A DNA stretch of 64,000 nt from Shewanella psychrotolerans (GCF_019457595.1 NZ_CP080419.1:1240001-1304000), one strand, 5' to 3'; positions 52,695 to 63,654 are shown, numbered from the stretch's first letter. Numbers and translations: made by a program. Notes: generated from the letters alone by a model not told the origin.

Positions 52695-53195
52695 ATGTAT
52701 AAAGTTATCCCATATGTGCCAGCATACGCATTGCAAGTCAGTAAGCTTTATCACTTAGCAGTGCAAGAAATTGATGAAACATTATATTCAGCCGAGCAAA
52801 AACAGGCCTGGTCTAAAGCACCGCGTTCTGCTTATCACTGGAATAAACGTCTGAGTCGCAGCAAAGCATGGATAATGATTGATACTGCGCTGCAGGTGGG
52901 CGATGACTATTTGTGTCTTGGTTTTATCAATGTGGAAACCCACTTTAACAGCAGAGGTTATATCGATAGCCTCTACGTCTTGCCAGAACGTCAGGGTGAA
53001 GGAGTTGCAAGCGCGTTATATCAAACATTAGAACAATGGGCTAAAGATTCTACTGTTTCGCGCTTGAGTGTTGATGCGTCAAAATTATCTAAACGGCTAT
53101 TTTTATCCCAGGGGTTCAAATTTCACCACAATCGGTACCAAGAGAAGTGTGGTGAAATTTTTCTCGCCTTCTACTTGTCGAAACAACTGGCCTAA
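52695..53195 (+). CDS. GNAT family acetyltransferase
   Basis: This 166-residue N-acetyltransferase has the acetyl-CoA motif LPERQGEGVASALYQTLEQW preceded by the strand YIDSLYVLP. The end (SRLSVDASKLSKRLFLSQGF) matches GNAT motif B. The substrate is unknown. It is convergent to the 5'-nucleotidase gene, with 21 bp between the stop codons. Confidence 0.9.
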   Translation: MYKVIPYVPAYALQVSKLYHLAVQEIDETLYSAEQKQAWSKAPRSAYHWNKRLSRSKAWIMIDTALQVGDDYLCLGFINVETHFNSRGYIDSLYVLPERQGEGVASALYQTLEQWAKDSTVSRLSVDASKLSKRLFLSQGFKFHHNRYQEKCGEIFLAFYLSKQLA

Positions 53196-53216
53196 TCGAT
53201 TAACTTAACCGTTTAC

Positions 53217-54953
53217 TTAAAGGTGGCTGGTATATTCGACATGTGGAGTTAATTGACCATTAAGCCCCTGTTCACGAGACATGAAACGAATAAAGGCTTC
53301 TGGAAGCGTTAGCTCTGTGATCTCTTCTTGCCACTCAGCATTGAGTAATGCCTGATATCCCTCTTTACCAGACGCGGTATACGCCGATGAAACGCCATAG
53401 TAAAAAGCCACAGTATCAATCTGTTGCCAGCACTCTACGGCATCTTGATACACTAAAACTTCTAGCTTTACTACACGAGAGCCTTTCTCTTTACGACCAT
53501 CATAGTAGTAGCGTAATCCATAGGTGTAGGGAAAACTTCCAGCCCCTGTGCCCGTAATACTGTTGTTAGTGGCAGAGTTAATCGCCGATTCGATAGCCTG
53601 ACAAAGATATTTACCTTGAATACGATATTTCACCAGCGGCAATGCAAAAGGAAGTAGACGACCTAACACATCGGCCATAGTAACGGCGCCTTTGTTTAAT
53701 GATTGCCTAACGCCCCCAGCGTTGTGAAGAACGAAATCAACCTGATCTGTTATTCGCTGAGTTTCGTGATAGATACTCTTGCATACCCAGGGGGCTATCT
53801 CACTGCCATGGGGTAAGGCTTTGCTTGGTAACCGAGTGTGAACTAGATTTTTGGGAATAAATCCCAGTATTTGATGTTCAAGTGCTGTGAGTGCTGGATG
53901 ATATTTAGATTGAATCACTTCGGTAATTGATTCGTCCTCTTCATCCCATAATATAAAGGGATGCGCGGATAGTTTGTTCATTAGCTGTTGGTAATCATCG
54001 GCTGCAATTTGTTCATCAGACTCAATTAATAAATGCCTATCAAGCATGAAATAGTTACCGCCCACAAGGGAGATAACATGTCCTTCTCGATCAAATTCGA
54101 TATCACAAAGCCCTAAGGTTTCAGCATATTTCCCAGCATGAATAATAGGTGTGTTATTAACCGATGCACCATAAGGAAGAGCGTTAATCCCAAGTTGTTT
54201 AAAATCACCCTGTAGCGTATGTGAATGACCGCCAATGATAAGGCTAATGCCATCGACTTCAGTAGCTAACTGCTTGTCCTTATCGAAACCAAGATGACTC
54301 AGCAAGACAATATGCTTTATTCCCTGCTGATGGAGTAACGCAACGGTATTGGCCGTGGTTTCTATCGCATTGGCAAACAGGGTGTCGTCGTCGGGGCGTG
54401 CGATCTCTTTCATCTGATCTAGGGTGATGCCAATAATGGCCAATTGTTTATCGCCAATCGGCTTTAATAGCACTTTTGCCGTTTGGGTTAGATGATCATA
54501 GTCATACAAACGTGGATGCTTAGACAGGGGCGCATTTTTGCTGAGCTCTTCTTGACTGAGATCCATATTGCCTGCTAACAAAGGAAATTGGATGTTGTCC
54601 AAGAAATTTTTAACTGGCTCATTTCCAGCATCAATTTCGTGATTACCCAGTACCATCGCATCTGGCTTTAATCGATTTAGCAGATCGGCGTTGGCTACAC
54701 CTTTAAACTGACTAAAGTAGAGGGTTCCCTGAAAACTATCGCCGCCATGGAGGAACAGAAAACTTTGCTGTGCCTGATTGGCCTTTTGCCTTGCAAGTTC
54801 AACTTGATATCCGATGCGCGCATAGCCGCCGCTTTGAGAATAAACTTCATATTGCTTATTGTCTTGGGTTAGCAGAAATTGCACCCGCGATGGGTCAAAA
54901 TGTGAATGGGTGTCGTTAATATGCGCAAGCTTTAGGGTATATCTAACTGTCAT
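53217..54953 (-). CDS. 5'-nucleotidase / UshA-like metallophosphatase
   Basis: This 578-residue enzyme has an N-terminal metallophosphatase domain with HINDTHSHFDPS, HGGDSFQG, MVLGNHEIDAG, HIVLLSHLGFD and IIGGHSHTLQG, and a C-terminal 5_nucleotid_C domain (FVLHNAGGVRQSLNKGAVTM; TGAGSFPYTYGLRYYYDGR). It starts directly with MTVRYTLKLAHINDTHS and shows no signal peptide, unlike periplasmic UshA. It may be cytosolic, or it may use another export route. Confidence 0.9.
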   Translation of the reverse strand: MTVRYTLKLAHINDTHSHFDPSRVQFLLTQDNKQYEVYSQSGGYARIGYQVELARQKANQAQQSFLFLHGGDSFQGTLYFSQFKGVANADLLNRLKPDAMVLGNHEIDAGNEPVKNFLDNIQFPLLAGNMDLSQEELSKNAPLSKHPRLYDYDHLTQTAKVLLKPIGDKQLAIIGITLDQMKEIARPDDDTLFANAIETTANTVALLHQQGIKHIVLLSHLGFDKDKQLATEVDGISLIIGGHSHTLQGDFKQLGINALPYGASVNNTPIIHAGKYAETLGLCDIEFDREGHVISLVGGNYFMLDRHLLIESDEQIAADDYQQLMNKLSAHPFILWDEEDESITEVIQSKYHPALTALEHQILGFIPKNLVHTRLPSKALPHGSEIAPWVCKSIYHETQRITDQVDFVLHNAGGVRQSLNKGAVTMADVLGRLLPFALPLVKYRIQGKYLCQAIESAINSATNNSITGTGAGSFPYTYGLRYYYDGRKEKGSRVVKLEVLVYQDAVECWQQIDTVAFYYGVSSAYTASGKEGYQALLNAEWQEEITELTLPEAFIRFMSREQGLNGQLTPHVEYTSHL

Positions 54954-55108
54954 GTAGGCCTCTTTTGTGGGGGAAAGGATTATAGCGCAATTGGCCTAAA
55001 TGAAAAAGGGAAGCATTAGCTTCCCTTTGAGTCTTGGTTCTGATGTTTACCGTAAACTCAGTAATTGATTTATTATCAATTACTTTATCGCGATCAGTTG
55101 GTGATTAT

Positions 55109-56215
55109 TTACTTTATGACTATGTCTTGAGGCTTGTCATCACCAAGGTGATCGTTACTGCCATCGGCACCGTCATCAGAGAGGCGAATGCCTTTATGAG
55201 TCATGCGCCTTTGCCACAGTTTACGAGCCAGCTGCTGCATATCTGTCACAGGATCGTTGCTATCGACAATCTCAAGCCCTAGTAAAGACTCAATAATATC
55301 TTCAAGCGTAACAATGCCTTGGTTACTGCCATATTCATCTACGATCATCGCAATTTTAGTACTACGTTTAATCATCAGTTCGAATAACGGCAATATTTTT
55401 GCTGTTTCTGGCACGATAAGTAAGTTCCGCTTTAGCACAGATATGGACGCTTCAGGCGTCTTGCGCTCTGCAAGCAAAATCGCATTGCGGTTGATATAAC
55501 CAATAATGTTATCTCTGTCTTCTTCGAAAATAGGAATTCGAGTAAATGGACATTTTTGATGTTGCTTTGAGAACTCTTGCTGGGTCAACTCGGCATTTAA
55601 ACTGAACATGACGGTTCTGGGAGTCATTATCGCTGTAACTGGCATCTCTTTAACTGACAACATTTGAGTCAAAATCTTTGACTCTTGTTCATCGAGTTCG
55701 CCCGATTCGTGTCCGATTTTCGCCATGGCACTCATCTCTTGGCGAATATAAGATCCATCATCACCTTTTCCCATTAATTGAGTAACTTGTTGAGACATCC
55801 AAATTAATGGTTTGGTCAGGCGTTCCATCCACACGAGTACTAGCGATACGCTTGGTGCCAATGTACGCCAATAGTTCGCGCCTAATGTTTTTGGAATAAT
55901 TTCTGAAAAGAATAGAATTAAGAAGGTTAATACACCAGAAAAGACACCTAACATCTCATCGCCAAACACTTTAGCTGCTTGTGCGCCAGCCACCGCAGCA
56001 CCCACTGTGTGTGCTATGGTATTAAGTGTTAAAATCGATACCAGTGGCGATTCAACGTTAGCCTTTTGTCGGTTTAAACGCTCCGCTGCCGCAGGATTTT
56101 CCTCTTTTAAAGTAGCAATATAACTAGGTGTTACAGATAGAAGCACTGCTTCGAACACGCTACAGAGAAACGAGATCCCAATAGCGAAAAAGATAATAAC
56201 AATAAGGGTTATCAT
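55109..56215 (-). CDS. CNNM/CorB-type membrane protein with CBS domains
   Basis: This 368-residue protein has a DUF21 membrane domain with several TM segments (FFAIGISFLCSVFEAVLLSV; LGVFSGVLTFLILFFSEIIP with PKTLGANYW) and a CBS pair (KEMPVTAIMTPRTVMFSLNA; RSTKIAMIVDEYGSNQGIVT). It ends shortly after the CBS pair, without a CorC_HlyC domain. Related CNNM/CorB proteins transport or sense magnesium. It is divergent from rlmN. Confidence 0.9.
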   Translation of the reverse strand: MITLIVIIFFAIGISFLCSVFEAVLLSVTPSYIATLKEENPAAAERLNRQKANVESPLVSILTLNTIAHTVGAAVAGAQAAKVFGDEMLGVFSGVLTFLILFFSEIIPKTLGANYWRTLAPSVSLVLVWMERLTKPLIWMSQQVTQLMGKGDDGSYIRQEMSAMAKIGHESGELDEQESKILTQMLSVKEMPVTAIMTPRTVMFSLNAELTQQEFSKQHQKCPFTRIPIFEEDRDNIIGYINRNAILLAERKTPEASISVLKRNLLIVPETAKILPLFELMIKRSTKIAMIVDEYGSNQGIVTLEDIIESLLGLEIVDSNDPVTDMQQLARKLWQRRMTHKGIRLSDDGADGSNDHLGDDKPQDIVIK

Positions 56216-56358
56216 GGGGGAGGTAAAATAACTCCGAGTAACGAGCCAACATTAGCTCGGCCGCAATTCTATCATAGTCTATTTCGTTGCTGGCTAAAAT
56301 TTGCTGGTATCTGTATAATTCGCCGCCCTGTGGCAGGTTTGGTTTGAGGTTAGTCGAA

Positions 56359-57480
56359 ATGAGTGGAAAGAAGATCAATTTATTGGATCTTGATCGTAAA
56401 GGATTAAGAGCATTGTTTTCCGAGATGGGTGAAAAGCCATTTCGTGCTGATCAATTGATGAAATGGTTGTATCATTTTGGCGAAAGTGACTTCGAACAGA
56501 TGACGAATATCAATAAAGCGCTACGGGCAAAACTTGCCGAGCGCTGCGAAATCGTTGCTCCTGAAATTTCTAGTTATCAAAAATCAACCGATGGCACCAT
56601 TAAGTTTGCGATTAACGTTGGCAATGGCCAAGAGGTTGAAACGGTTTATATTCCAGAGGAAGATAGAGCGACGCTGTGTGTATCTTCGCAAGTGGGCTGT
56701 GCGCTGGAGTGTACTTTCTGCTCGACGGCTCAGCAAGGCTTTAACCGTAACCTAACTGTATCTGAAATTGTCGGTCAGATCTGGCGCGTTTCTCATTTCC
56801 TAGGGTTTCAAAAAGAGACTGGCGAACGTCCAATTTCAAACGTCGTTATGATGGGAATGGGTGAGCCACTACTTAACCTTAAAAATGTCATGCCTGCTAT
56901 CGATATCATGCTCGACGATTTTGGTTTTAGCCTATCGAAACGTCGCGTTACGGTATCGACTTCGGGGGTTGTGCCAGCACTCGATATCTTGGGTGATAAT
57001 TTAGATGTGGCCTTGGCGGTGAGTATTCATGCGCCAAATGATGAATTGCGTGATGTATTAGTACCCGTTAATAAAAAGTACCCTTTGGAAGACTTTTTAG
57101 CGGCTATTCGTCGTTATTTAGCTAAGTCAAACGCTAACCGCGGCCGTGTCACCGTTGAATATGTGATGTTAGATCATATTAACGACAGCACAGATCAAGC
57201 CCATGAGCTTGCTAAGCTAATGAAAGATACCCCGTGTAAGATTAACTTAATTCCGTTTAATCCGTATCCAGGCTCACCTTATGGTCGTTCATCGAATTCA
57301 CGTATTGACAGGTTTTCTAAAGTGCTAATGGAATATGGCTTAACCGTTATCGTACGCAAGACGCGCGGAGACGATATCGACGCAGCGTGTGGACAGCTTG
57401 CGGGGGATATTAGAGATAGAACTAAACGTTTAGCGAAAAAACGCATGCAAGATAGTCAGATTTCAGTCACAATAAACTAA
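56359..57480 (+). CDS. rlmN: Dual-specificity RNA methyltransferase RlmN
   Basis: This 373-residue radical SAM enzyme methylates A2503 of 23S rRNA and A37 of some tRNAs. The iron-sulfur motif [17 protein letters not shown] is present (C-x3-C-x2-C), as are [37 protein letters not shown] and the C-terminal [20 protein letters not shown] with the methyl-carrying Cys. The ATG at 56359 gives the typical [16 protein letters not shown] start. It opens the rlmN-pilW-rodZ-ispG block. Confidence 0.97.
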   Translation: MSGKKINLLDLDRKGLRALFSEMGEKPFRADQLMKWLYHFGESDFEQMTNINKALRAKLAERCEIVAPEISSYQKSTDGTIKFAINVGNGQEVETVYIPEEDRATLCVSSQVGCALECTFCSTAQQGFNRNLTVSEIVGQIWRVSHFLGFQKETGERPISNVVMMGMGEPLLNLKNVMPAIDIMLDDFGFSLSKRRVTVSTSGVVPALDILGDNLDVALAVSIHAPNDELRDVLVPVNKKYPLEDFLAAIRRYLAKSNANRGRVTVEYVMLDHINDSTDQAHELAKLMKDTPCKINLIPFNPYPGSPYGRSSNSRIDRFSKVLMEYGLTVIVRKTRGDDIDAACGQLAGDIRDRTKRLAKKRMQDSQISVTIN

Positions 57481-57512
57481 CTTATTGTATCTGCAAAAAG
57501 ATAGGCTTGCTA

Positions 57513-58301
57513 ATGAAGCTCAAAAAGCCAAAAATTTCGATATTGATCATCCTGACATCTATGGTGATGTCAGGCTGTGTTACAGAACGAACCTATAGCG
57601 GCACAGATGTCCCTGTGACTGAGAAAGTATTTGATAATGCCGCCGCAGCGCGTCAGCGTGTTCAGTTGGGGCTGACTTACCTACGTAAAGGTAATAGTGA
57701 GCAAGCCAAATATAATTTGGATAAAGCGCTCGAATTTGCTCCAAATCTTGAAGATGTGCATATTGCGCTAGCCTATTATTATCAATCAGTTGGCGAACTA
57801 GAGTTGACTGAGAAGTCTTATCGTGATGCCATTAACACCCGTGACGCCACTGGAGATTCAATGAATAACTTTGGCGTATTTTTATGCCAGCAAGAGAAAT
57901 ATAAGCAAGCAGAAGAGATGTTTCTCAAAGCGGTTAAAATGCCCAAATACACCAGTTCGGCATCGAGTTATGAAAACTTAGGTGTATGTACCCGAAAATC
58001 GGGAGATCTGCCAAAGGCACAACGTTATTTTGAAATGGCATTGAACTACGATCCACGCCGCGGTACCTCGCTATTAGAATTAGCTGAAATTGATCTGGAA
58101 CTTGGTCGATATTCAGAAGCGAAAAAAGGGTTAGCGCGTTATCATCGAGTCGTGCCAGAGTCGGCGCAAAGTTTAGCGCTAGGAATTAAAATTGAGCAAG
58201 GCCTCAATGATTCGGAAGCAGTAAGAAAATTTGGTATATTACTACTGGCTAAATTTCCCGCTTCCTATGAGGCTAAGCAGTATAGAGCAAGTATGCACTA
58301 A
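57513..58301 (+). CDS. pilW: Type IV pilus stability lipoprotein PilW (PilF)
   Basis: This 262-residue TPR lipoprotein has a signal peptide and lipobox (ISILIILTSMVMSGCVTERT). TPR units follow: QLGLTYLRKGNSEQAKYNLD, LEDVHIALAYYYQSVGELEL and SMNNFGVFLCQQEKYKQAEE. It helps assemble the PilQ secretin. Its stop overlaps the rodZ start by one base. Confidence 0.93.
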   Translation: MKLKKPKISILIILTSMVMSGCVTERTYSGTDVPVTEKVFDNAAAARQRVQLGLTYLRKGNSEQAKYNLDKALEFAPNLEDVHIALAYYYQSVGELELTEKSYRDAINTRDATGDSMNNFGVFLCQQEKYKQAEEMFLKAVKMPKYTSSASSYENLGVCTRKSGDLPKAQRYFEMALNYDPRRGTSLLELAEIDLELGRYSEAKKGLARYHRVVPESAQSLALGIKIEQGLNDSEAVRKFGILLLAKFPASYEAKQYRASMH

Positions 58302-59239
58302 TGACTGATAATCAAACTGAGATGCTCAAGGATGATGCAGAAAATATAAAGGAAGCAGCCCCCAAATTGGGAGCATTGCTTAAAGAGGCTCGCGAAACAC
58401 AAGGCTTAAGTATCGAACAGATCGCTGAGCAGTTGCATTTGCGGCCGTCTATTGTGTCTGACATCGAAGCCGATGATTATTCAAATATTGCTTCAGCAAC
58501 GTATGTCAAAGGTTACGTTAAGAACTATGCCCGTATCGTTAGCCTCGATAAAGAGGTCGTTAACGCGGCGTTGGCTCAGTATTTTCCTGTAGCTGACTCG
58601 CCAACTATGCAAAGTTTTTCACGTAAAACGACACGTCAGGCCAGAGATGGTTGGTTAATGATGGTGACCTATTTCATCATTTTTACCCTGTTAGCATTGT
58701 TGGTTGTTTGGTGGCTGCAAAAATCAGAGATGATGTCTGGCGTTGATTTGTCAAAACTGACTGTCGAAGAAGTGGCAGAAATTGAAACTGATGAAGCCCG
58801 CCCAGCCTTGTTCGATAAATCTACTGAGCCAGCAGAGGGGTCGTTAGAAGCTGAGACTGGGGTTGAGCTTCAAGTCCTCACCGAGAGTAGCGGATTGAAC
58901 CAAGCACAAGAGAGTTCAGCCAATACTGTTGATGAGCAACCTACAGCGACTAATCCATCCTCAGAAAGTGATGCTAGTGAGGGCAACGGTTCTGCTGTAG
59001 CGATGAAACTAGCTGGTGATTGCTGGATTAAATTGACCGACGCGCTAGGGAATACGCTGGTTGATGGGCTTAAAGTTGCGGGAAGTGAGCTTAATGTTGT
59101 TGGCCAAGAGCCGTTTAACATTATACTCGGTGCGCCACAGTCCCTCGAATTGAGTATCAATGGTGAAAGTGTCGATTTGACAAAATACCCAAAGGGTAGA
59201 GTTGCTCGGCTAACACTAACGAGCTCCACCAATCTTTGA
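58301..59239 (+). CDS. rodZ: Cytoskeleton protein RodZ
   Basis: This 312-residue protein has an N-terminal HTH domain (LGALLKEARETQGLSIEQIA; IVSDIEADDYSNIASATYVK), a transmembrane helix (MMVTYFIIFTLLALLVVWWL), a Ser/Glu/Thr-rich linker, and a C-terminal DUF4115 domain (AMKLAGDCWIKLTDALGNTL). It links MreB to the membrane and controls cell shape. Confidence 0.95.
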   Translation: MTDNQTEMLKDDAENIKEAAPKLGALLKEARETQGLSIEQIAEQLHLRPSIVSDIEADDYSNIASATYVKGYVKNYARIVSLDKEVVNAALAQYFPVADSPTMQSFSRKTTRQARDGWLMMVTYFIIFTLLALLVVWWLQKSEMMSGVDLSKLTVEEVAEIETDEARPALFDKSTEPAEGSLEAETGVELQVLTESSGLNQAQESSANTVDEQPTATNPSSESDASEGNGSAVAMKLAGDCWIKLTDALGNTLVDGLKVAGSELNVVGQEPFNIILGAPQSLELSINGESVDLTKYPKGRVARLTLTSSTNL

Positions 59240-59258
59240 AGTAGAAGAGTAAATTAAG

Positions 59259-60377
59259 ATGTACAACGAGTCTCCAATCATTAGACGTCCATCGACACGA
59301 ATTTATGTGGGTAATGTACCTATTGGTGATGGCGCCCCTATTGCTGTGCAGTCGATGACCAATACTCGTACTACCGATGTTGAGGCCACCGTCGCCCAGA
59401 TCCGTGCATTAGAAAAAGTCGGTGCCGATTTAGTTAGAGTATCGGTACCGACTATGGATGCGGCCGAAGCATTTAAGTTGATTAAGCAGCAGACTAATAT
59501 CCCGCTGATTGCCGATATTCACTTCGATTACCGTATTGCCCTAAAAGTGGCTGAATATGGTGTCGATTGTTTGCGCATTAACCCTGGTAATATCGGCAAC
59601 GAAGAGCGGATCCGCAGCGTTGTTGAATGTGCTAGAGATAAGAATATTCCTATTCGTATTGGGGTCAATGGCGGTTCATTAGAGAAAGATCTCATGGACA
59701 AGTACAAAGAGCCGACGCCAGAAGCGCTGCTCGAGTCTGCCATGCGTCATGTGGATATTTTAGATAGGCTAAACTTTGACCAGTTTAAGGTCAGCGTTAA
59801 AGCCTCTGATGTATTTTTAGCAGTCGAATCCTATCGATTACTCGCCAAACAGATTAAACAACCGCTACACCTTGGGATCACCGAAGCCGGTGGTGCCAGA
59901 GCAGGGTCGGTTAAATCCGCTGTCGGCCTAGGTATGTTATTGGCTGAAGGGATTGGTGATACTCTCAGAATCTCATTAGCTGCCGATCCAGTTGAAGAGA
60001 TTAAAGTTGGCTTCGATATTTTAAAGTCACTGCGTATTCGATCTCGTGGCATTAATTTTATCGCTTGTCCTTCCTGTTCTCGTCAAGAGTTTGATGTCAT
60101 CGCTACGGTTAATGCGCTTGAGCAACGTCTAGAGGATGTTGTTACGCCGATGGATGTGTCGATTATCGGCTGTGTTGTTAACGGTCCTGGTGAAGCGTTA
60201 GTGTCTGATATAGGCCTTACTGGTGGTAACCGTAAGAGTGGATATTTTGACAATGGTGTGCGTCAGAAAGAGCGTTTCGATAACGAGCATATCGTTGATC
60301 AATTAGAAGCAAAAATACGTGCAAAAGTGGCAACGATTAATGCCCGTATTCCAGCGACTGACGTGACTCAGTCGTAA
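59259..60377 (+). CDS. ispG: 4-hydroxy-3-methylbut-2-enyl diphosphate synthase IspG
   Basis: This 372-residue iron-sulfur enzyme of the MEP isoprenoid pathway converts MEcPP to HMBPP. Features are [60 protein letters not shown] with two cluster Cys, and [20 protein letters not shown] with the third. Complete length. It is followed by a terminator. Confidence 0.97.
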   Translation: MYNESPIIRRPSTRIYVGNVPIGDGAPIAVQSMTNTRTTDVEATVAQIRALEKVGADLVRVSVPTMDAAEAFKLIKQQTNIPLIADIHFDYRIALKVAEYGVDCLRINPGNIGNEERIRSVVECARDKNIPIRIGVNGGSLEKDLMDKYKEPTPEALLESAMRHVDILDRLNFDQFKVSVKASDVFLAVESYRLLAKQIKQPLHLGITEAGGARAGSVKSAVGLGMLLAEGIGDTLRISLAADPVEEIKVGFDILKSLRIRSRGINFIACPSCSRQEFDVIATVNALEQRLEDVVTPMDVSIIGCVVNGPGEALVSDIGLTGGNRKSGYFDNGVRQKERFDNEHIVDQLEAKIRAKVATINARIPATDVTQS

Positions 60378-60453
60378 GACTGTTAGCGTGAGCCTGAAGT
60401 GATTAAACTCCTGGGTCGCAACCCTGTAAAAGATTGAGGTTGTGTCCTAGGTC

Positions 60454-60476
60454 ACTGACGTTTATCGTCAGTTTTG
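60454..60476 (+). terminator. Short terminator after ispG
   Basis: ACTGACG (60454-60460) and CGTCAGT (60466-60472) with a 5-base loop are followed by TTTT. It overlaps the start of the hisS promoter region. Confidence 0.65.
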
Positions 60477-60501
60477 CGTTTATTATTGATGCGCCTATAA
60501 T
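60474..60501 (+). promoter_or_regulatory. Likely hisS promoter
   Basis: A -35-like TTGCGT (60474-60479) and a perfect -10 TATAAT (60496-60501) are separated by 16 bp, about 50 bp upstream of the hisS start. Confidence 0.7.
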
Positions 60502-60547
60502 GCGGGGCGCTTTTTTATTTTTATAGCTAATTTCGGACGAGTTAACA

Positions 60548-61819
60548 GTGGCAAAACAGATCCAAGCGATACGCGGAATGAACGACATTCTGCCAACACA
60601 AAGTCCTTTATGGCAGAAACTAGAAGCTGTACTACGAGATACCGTAGCGGCTTATGGATACAGCGAGATTAGAACGCCGATTGTTGAAAGTACCGATCTG
60701 TTCAAGCGTTCAATTGGCGAAGTCACTGACATCGTTGAAAAAGAGATGTATACCTTCGCCGATCGTAATGGCGACTATCTCACGTTACGTCCAGAAGGCA
60801 CGGCTTCTACGGTTCGCGCAGGCAACGAGCACGGCTTGTTGTATAACCAAGAGCAGCGTTTGTGGTACATGGGACCTATGTTCCGTCACGAACGTCCACA
60901 GAAGGGACGTTACCGTCAGTTTAATCAATTCGGTGTTGAGGTGTATGGCATTGGAACCGCAGATGTTGATGCTGAAGTATTGATGATGTCGGCGCGTCTG
61001 TGGCAGAAATTAGGCATTAGCGAGCATGTTAAGCTTGAGCTTAATACTCTTGGCGATGCAGCAGAACGAGCAGTATATCGTGATGCATTAATTGCTTTTC
61101 TCGAGCAGTACAAAGAGCAGCTCGATGAAGATAGCCAGCGCCGTATGTACACCAATCCGCTGCGTGTGCTAGATACTAAAAATCCAGATGTACAAGCATT
61201 ATTAGCCGACGCCCCCGAGCTGATGGATTACCTTGGCGAAGAGAGCAAGGCGCATTTTTCACATTTATGTGAACTACTTGACGCAGTTGGTATCAAATAC
61301 ACCATTAACCCACGCTTAGTGCGTGGTTTAGATTACTATAATCGCACAGTATTTGAATGGGTTACAGATAGTTTAGGTGCCCAAGGTACCGTGCTTGCTG
61401 GTGGTCGTTATGATGGACTAGTAGGCCAGTTAGGTGGTAAGGATACGCCAGCTGTCGGGTTTGCTATGGGGTTAGAGCGTATCGTTTTGATGTTAGAAAC
61501 GCTTGAGCTGACCGATGACGTCCGCGGCGCTGTTGACGTGTATGTTACCGCGATGGGCGATAACTGCCGAGTTGAAGCGATAAAGGTTGCGCAGCAATTG
61601 AGAGAGATTGCAGGCCTTAAAGTCATGAGTCATTGTGGCGGTGGTAACGTTAAGAAGCAGATGAAACGTGCCGATAAAAGCGGTGCCCTCGTTGCGATTG
61701 TGATTGGTGAGAATGAACTTGCTAATAATCAAGTGGCGGTTAAATATCTGCGTGAAGACAAAGAACAACAATTAGTTGCGCGTGATTCGTTAGCGACTTA
61801 CATTGCAGAGCTGATTTAA
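60548..61819 (+). CDS. hisS: Histidyl-tRNA synthetase
   Basis: This 423-residue class II synthetase charges tRNA-His. Motifs are [37 protein letters not shown] (motif 2), [31 protein letters not shown], and [16 protein letters not shown] (motif 3). The start is GTG ([20 protein letters not shown]) with a GGACGAG ribosome site. It opens hisS-yfgM-bamB-der. Confidence 0.97.
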   Translation: MAKQIQAIRGMNDILPTQSPLWQKLEAVLRDTVAAYGYSEIRTPIVESTDLFKRSIGEVTDIVEKEMYTFADRNGDYLTLRPEGTASTVRAGNEHGLLYNQEQRLWYMGPMFRHERPQKGRYRQFNQFGVEVYGIGTADVDAEVLMMSARLWQKLGISEHVKLELNTLGDAAERAVYRDALIAFLEQYKEQLDEDSQRRMYTNPLRVLDTKNPDVQALLADAPELMDYLGEESKAHFSHLCELLDAVGIKYTINPRLVRGLDYYNRTVFEWVTDSLGAQGTVLAGGRYDGLVGQLGGKDTPAVGFAMGLERIVLMLETLELTDDVRGAVDVYVTAMGDNCRVEAIKVAQQLREIAGLKVMSHCGGGNVKKQMKRADKSGALVAIVIGENELANNQVAVKYLREDKEQQLVARDSLATYIAELI

Positions 61820-61833
61820 AGGGGAAGATTAAA

Positions 61834-62457
61834 GTGGAAATTTATAGCACAGAAGAACAACAAGTTGATGCTATCAAACAGTTCTGGAAAGACTATGGCA
61901 GCTCGATTGTCATCGGGGCCGTTGTTGGTTTAGGCGGTCTATATAGCTGGAACTATTATTCAGATTATAAGGTGGCTCAGGCGGAAGAAGCGTCAGAAAC
62001 CTTTCAAGCGGTCAGCAATTCAGTTAAATCGGATTCGACTATGCTTGCTGCGGCTGATAGTTTTGCCAAAGACTACCAAAGTCAAAAAGGCTATCAAGCA
62101 CTACTTGAACTGATCGTGGCGAAAGCGGCTGTCGAAGCGGGCGATTTAGCTAAAGCTGAGCAGTCACTGAAACAAGTGGTTGCCGATAATGTCGATGAAG
62201 GACTCGTCGCCGTTGCAACGCTTCGATTGGCTCGAGTGCAAGCAGAGCAAGGGCAGTTTGCTACCGCTATTGCCACTTTAGACCAAGTCTCTGCACCAGA
62301 ATTTTCGGTGCAACGTGACGAACTAAAAGGTGATTTTCTAGTACGTCAAGGCGAATCAGATAAAGCGAAGAGTGCCTACAAAGCTGCTATAGATAATGGT
62401 GGCGCAGCGTCGAGCCCAGCGCTTCAAATGAAGCTTGATAACCTGAATAAGGCATAA
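61834..62457 (+). CDS. yfgM: YfgM family membrane-anchored TPR protein
   Basis: This 207-residue protein starts at a GTG (MEIYSTEEQQVDAIKQFWKD) and has one N-terminal membrane helix (SIVIGAVVGLGGLYSWNYY) and a periplasmic TPR-like domain (VAVATLRLARVQAEQGQFAT). In E. coli YfgM associates with the SecYEG translocon and the chaperone PpiD. It lies between hisS and bamB, as in other gammaproteobacteria. Confidence 0.94.
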   Translation: MEIYSTEEQQVDAIKQFWKDYGSSIVIGAVVGLGGLYSWNYYSDYKVAQAEEASETFQAVSNSVKSDSTMLAAADSFAKDYQSQKGYQALLELIVAKAAVEAGDLAKAEQSLKQVVADNVDEGLVAVATLRLARVQAEQGQFATAIATLDQVSAPEFSVQRDELKGDFLVRQGESDKAKSAYKAAIDNGGAASSPALQMKLDNLNKA

Positions 62458-62466
62458 GGATAGCCC

Positions 62467-63654
62467 ATGAAGTCTTGGTGCAAAACGTTACTCACATGCG
62501 GGTTAAGCATTGGCTTATTGTCTGCGTGTGCTTCAAATGATATTGAAGAGGAACCCGTAAGTCCATTACCAGAGATCGAGGCTAGCGTATTCCCTGAAGT
62601 AAGTTGGAGTGCCAATATCGGCCATGGTGTCGGTGACTATTACTCAGCTCTTCGACCTGCTGTGAGGTACGGAAAACTTTTTGTTGTTGATCGTTATGGG
62701 CAAATAATTGCGTTTAACGAAGAGACTGGCGAACAGGTTTGGGATACCGATATTAGTGACTCTTTTAGAGACAGACCTCTTGCCAAAAATCATGGTGCAC
62801 GTTTAGCCGCAGGTGTTACCGCTGCTAGAGATAAAGTATTCGTTGGTGGTGAGAGTGGCTTTTTTGCTGCGTTAAACGCTGAAACCGGTGAGCCTATCTG
62901 GGACGTTGTTGCGGGTGGTGAGTTATTGTCGGCGCCAACAGTGGGCGAAGATGTGGTTGTGGTTAGCACTAGCTCTGGAACCCTTGAGGCATTTAATGTT
63001 GATGATGGTGAAAAGCTGTGGACTTACGAGAGCAAACTTCCCACTTTGACCTTGCGTGGAACGGGGGCTGCGGCCTATGAAGCGGGCGGGTTTTTCGTCG
63101 GTACCGCTGATGGGAAAGTGGCAGTTATCGTAAAAAATAACGGTCAAGCTGCATGGGAACAACCGATTTACACTCCTAAAGGCGGTAACGAGTTTACTCG
63201 TATGGCTGATGTCGATATGAAGCCCCTCGTTAGCGGAGAAAACCTATATGCGGTAAGTTACAATGGTAACTTAGTGTCGATGGAGCTGCGCAGTGGACGT
63301 ATCGTTTGGAGCCGTAAGTATTCAAGCTTTAATGAGTTAGTCTCGTCAGGGTTAAGCCTGTTTGTGGTTGATGATCATAGTCGTATCTACTCAGTAGATA
63401 AACGTAATGGCTTAGAAAACTGGTCTAACATTGAGTTGGGTAACCGCGATCTGACATCGCCTGCCGTGTTCAAAGATTACCTCGTTGTTGGTGACTTTGA
63501 AGGTTATTTACACTTTATCGATCGTACTAATGGTAAAATTGTTGGCCGTGTCGAAGTGGATAGTTCAGGTTTATTTAGCCAGCCGCTAGTAATAGATGAT
63601 AAAATCTATGTACAGACGCGTGGTGGTAAGGTTGCTAGAATAACGCTTCCATAA
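62467..63654 (+). CDS. bamB: Outer membrane assembly lipoprotein BamB
   Basis: This 395-residue lipoprotein has a lipobox (LSIGLLSACASND, with Cys about residue 21) and a PQQ-type eight-bladed beta-propeller (GEQVWDTDISDSFRDRPLAK; GEKLWTYESKLPTLTLRGTG; GRIVWSRKYSSFNELVSSGL). It is part of the BAM complex that inserts beta-barrel proteins. Confidence 0.96.
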   Translation: MKSWCKTLLTCGLSIGLLSACASNDIEEEPVSPLPEIEASVFPEVSWSANIGHGVGDYYSALRPAVRYGKLFVVDRYGQIIAFNEETGEQVWDTDISDSFRDRPLAKNHGARLAAGVTAARDKVFVGGESGFFAALNAETGEPIWDVVAGGELLSAPTVGEDVVVVSTSSGTLEAFNVDDGEKLWTYESKLPTLTLRGTGAAAYEAGGFFVGTADGKVAVIVKNNGQAAWEQPIYTPKGGNEFTRMADVDMKPLVSGENLYAVSYNGNLVSMELRSGRIVWSRKYSSFNELVSSGLSLFVVDDHSRIYSVDKRNGLENWSNIELGNRDLTSPAVFKDYLVVGDFEGYLHFIDRTNGKIVGRVEVDSSGLFSQPLVIDDKIYVQTRGGKVARITLP

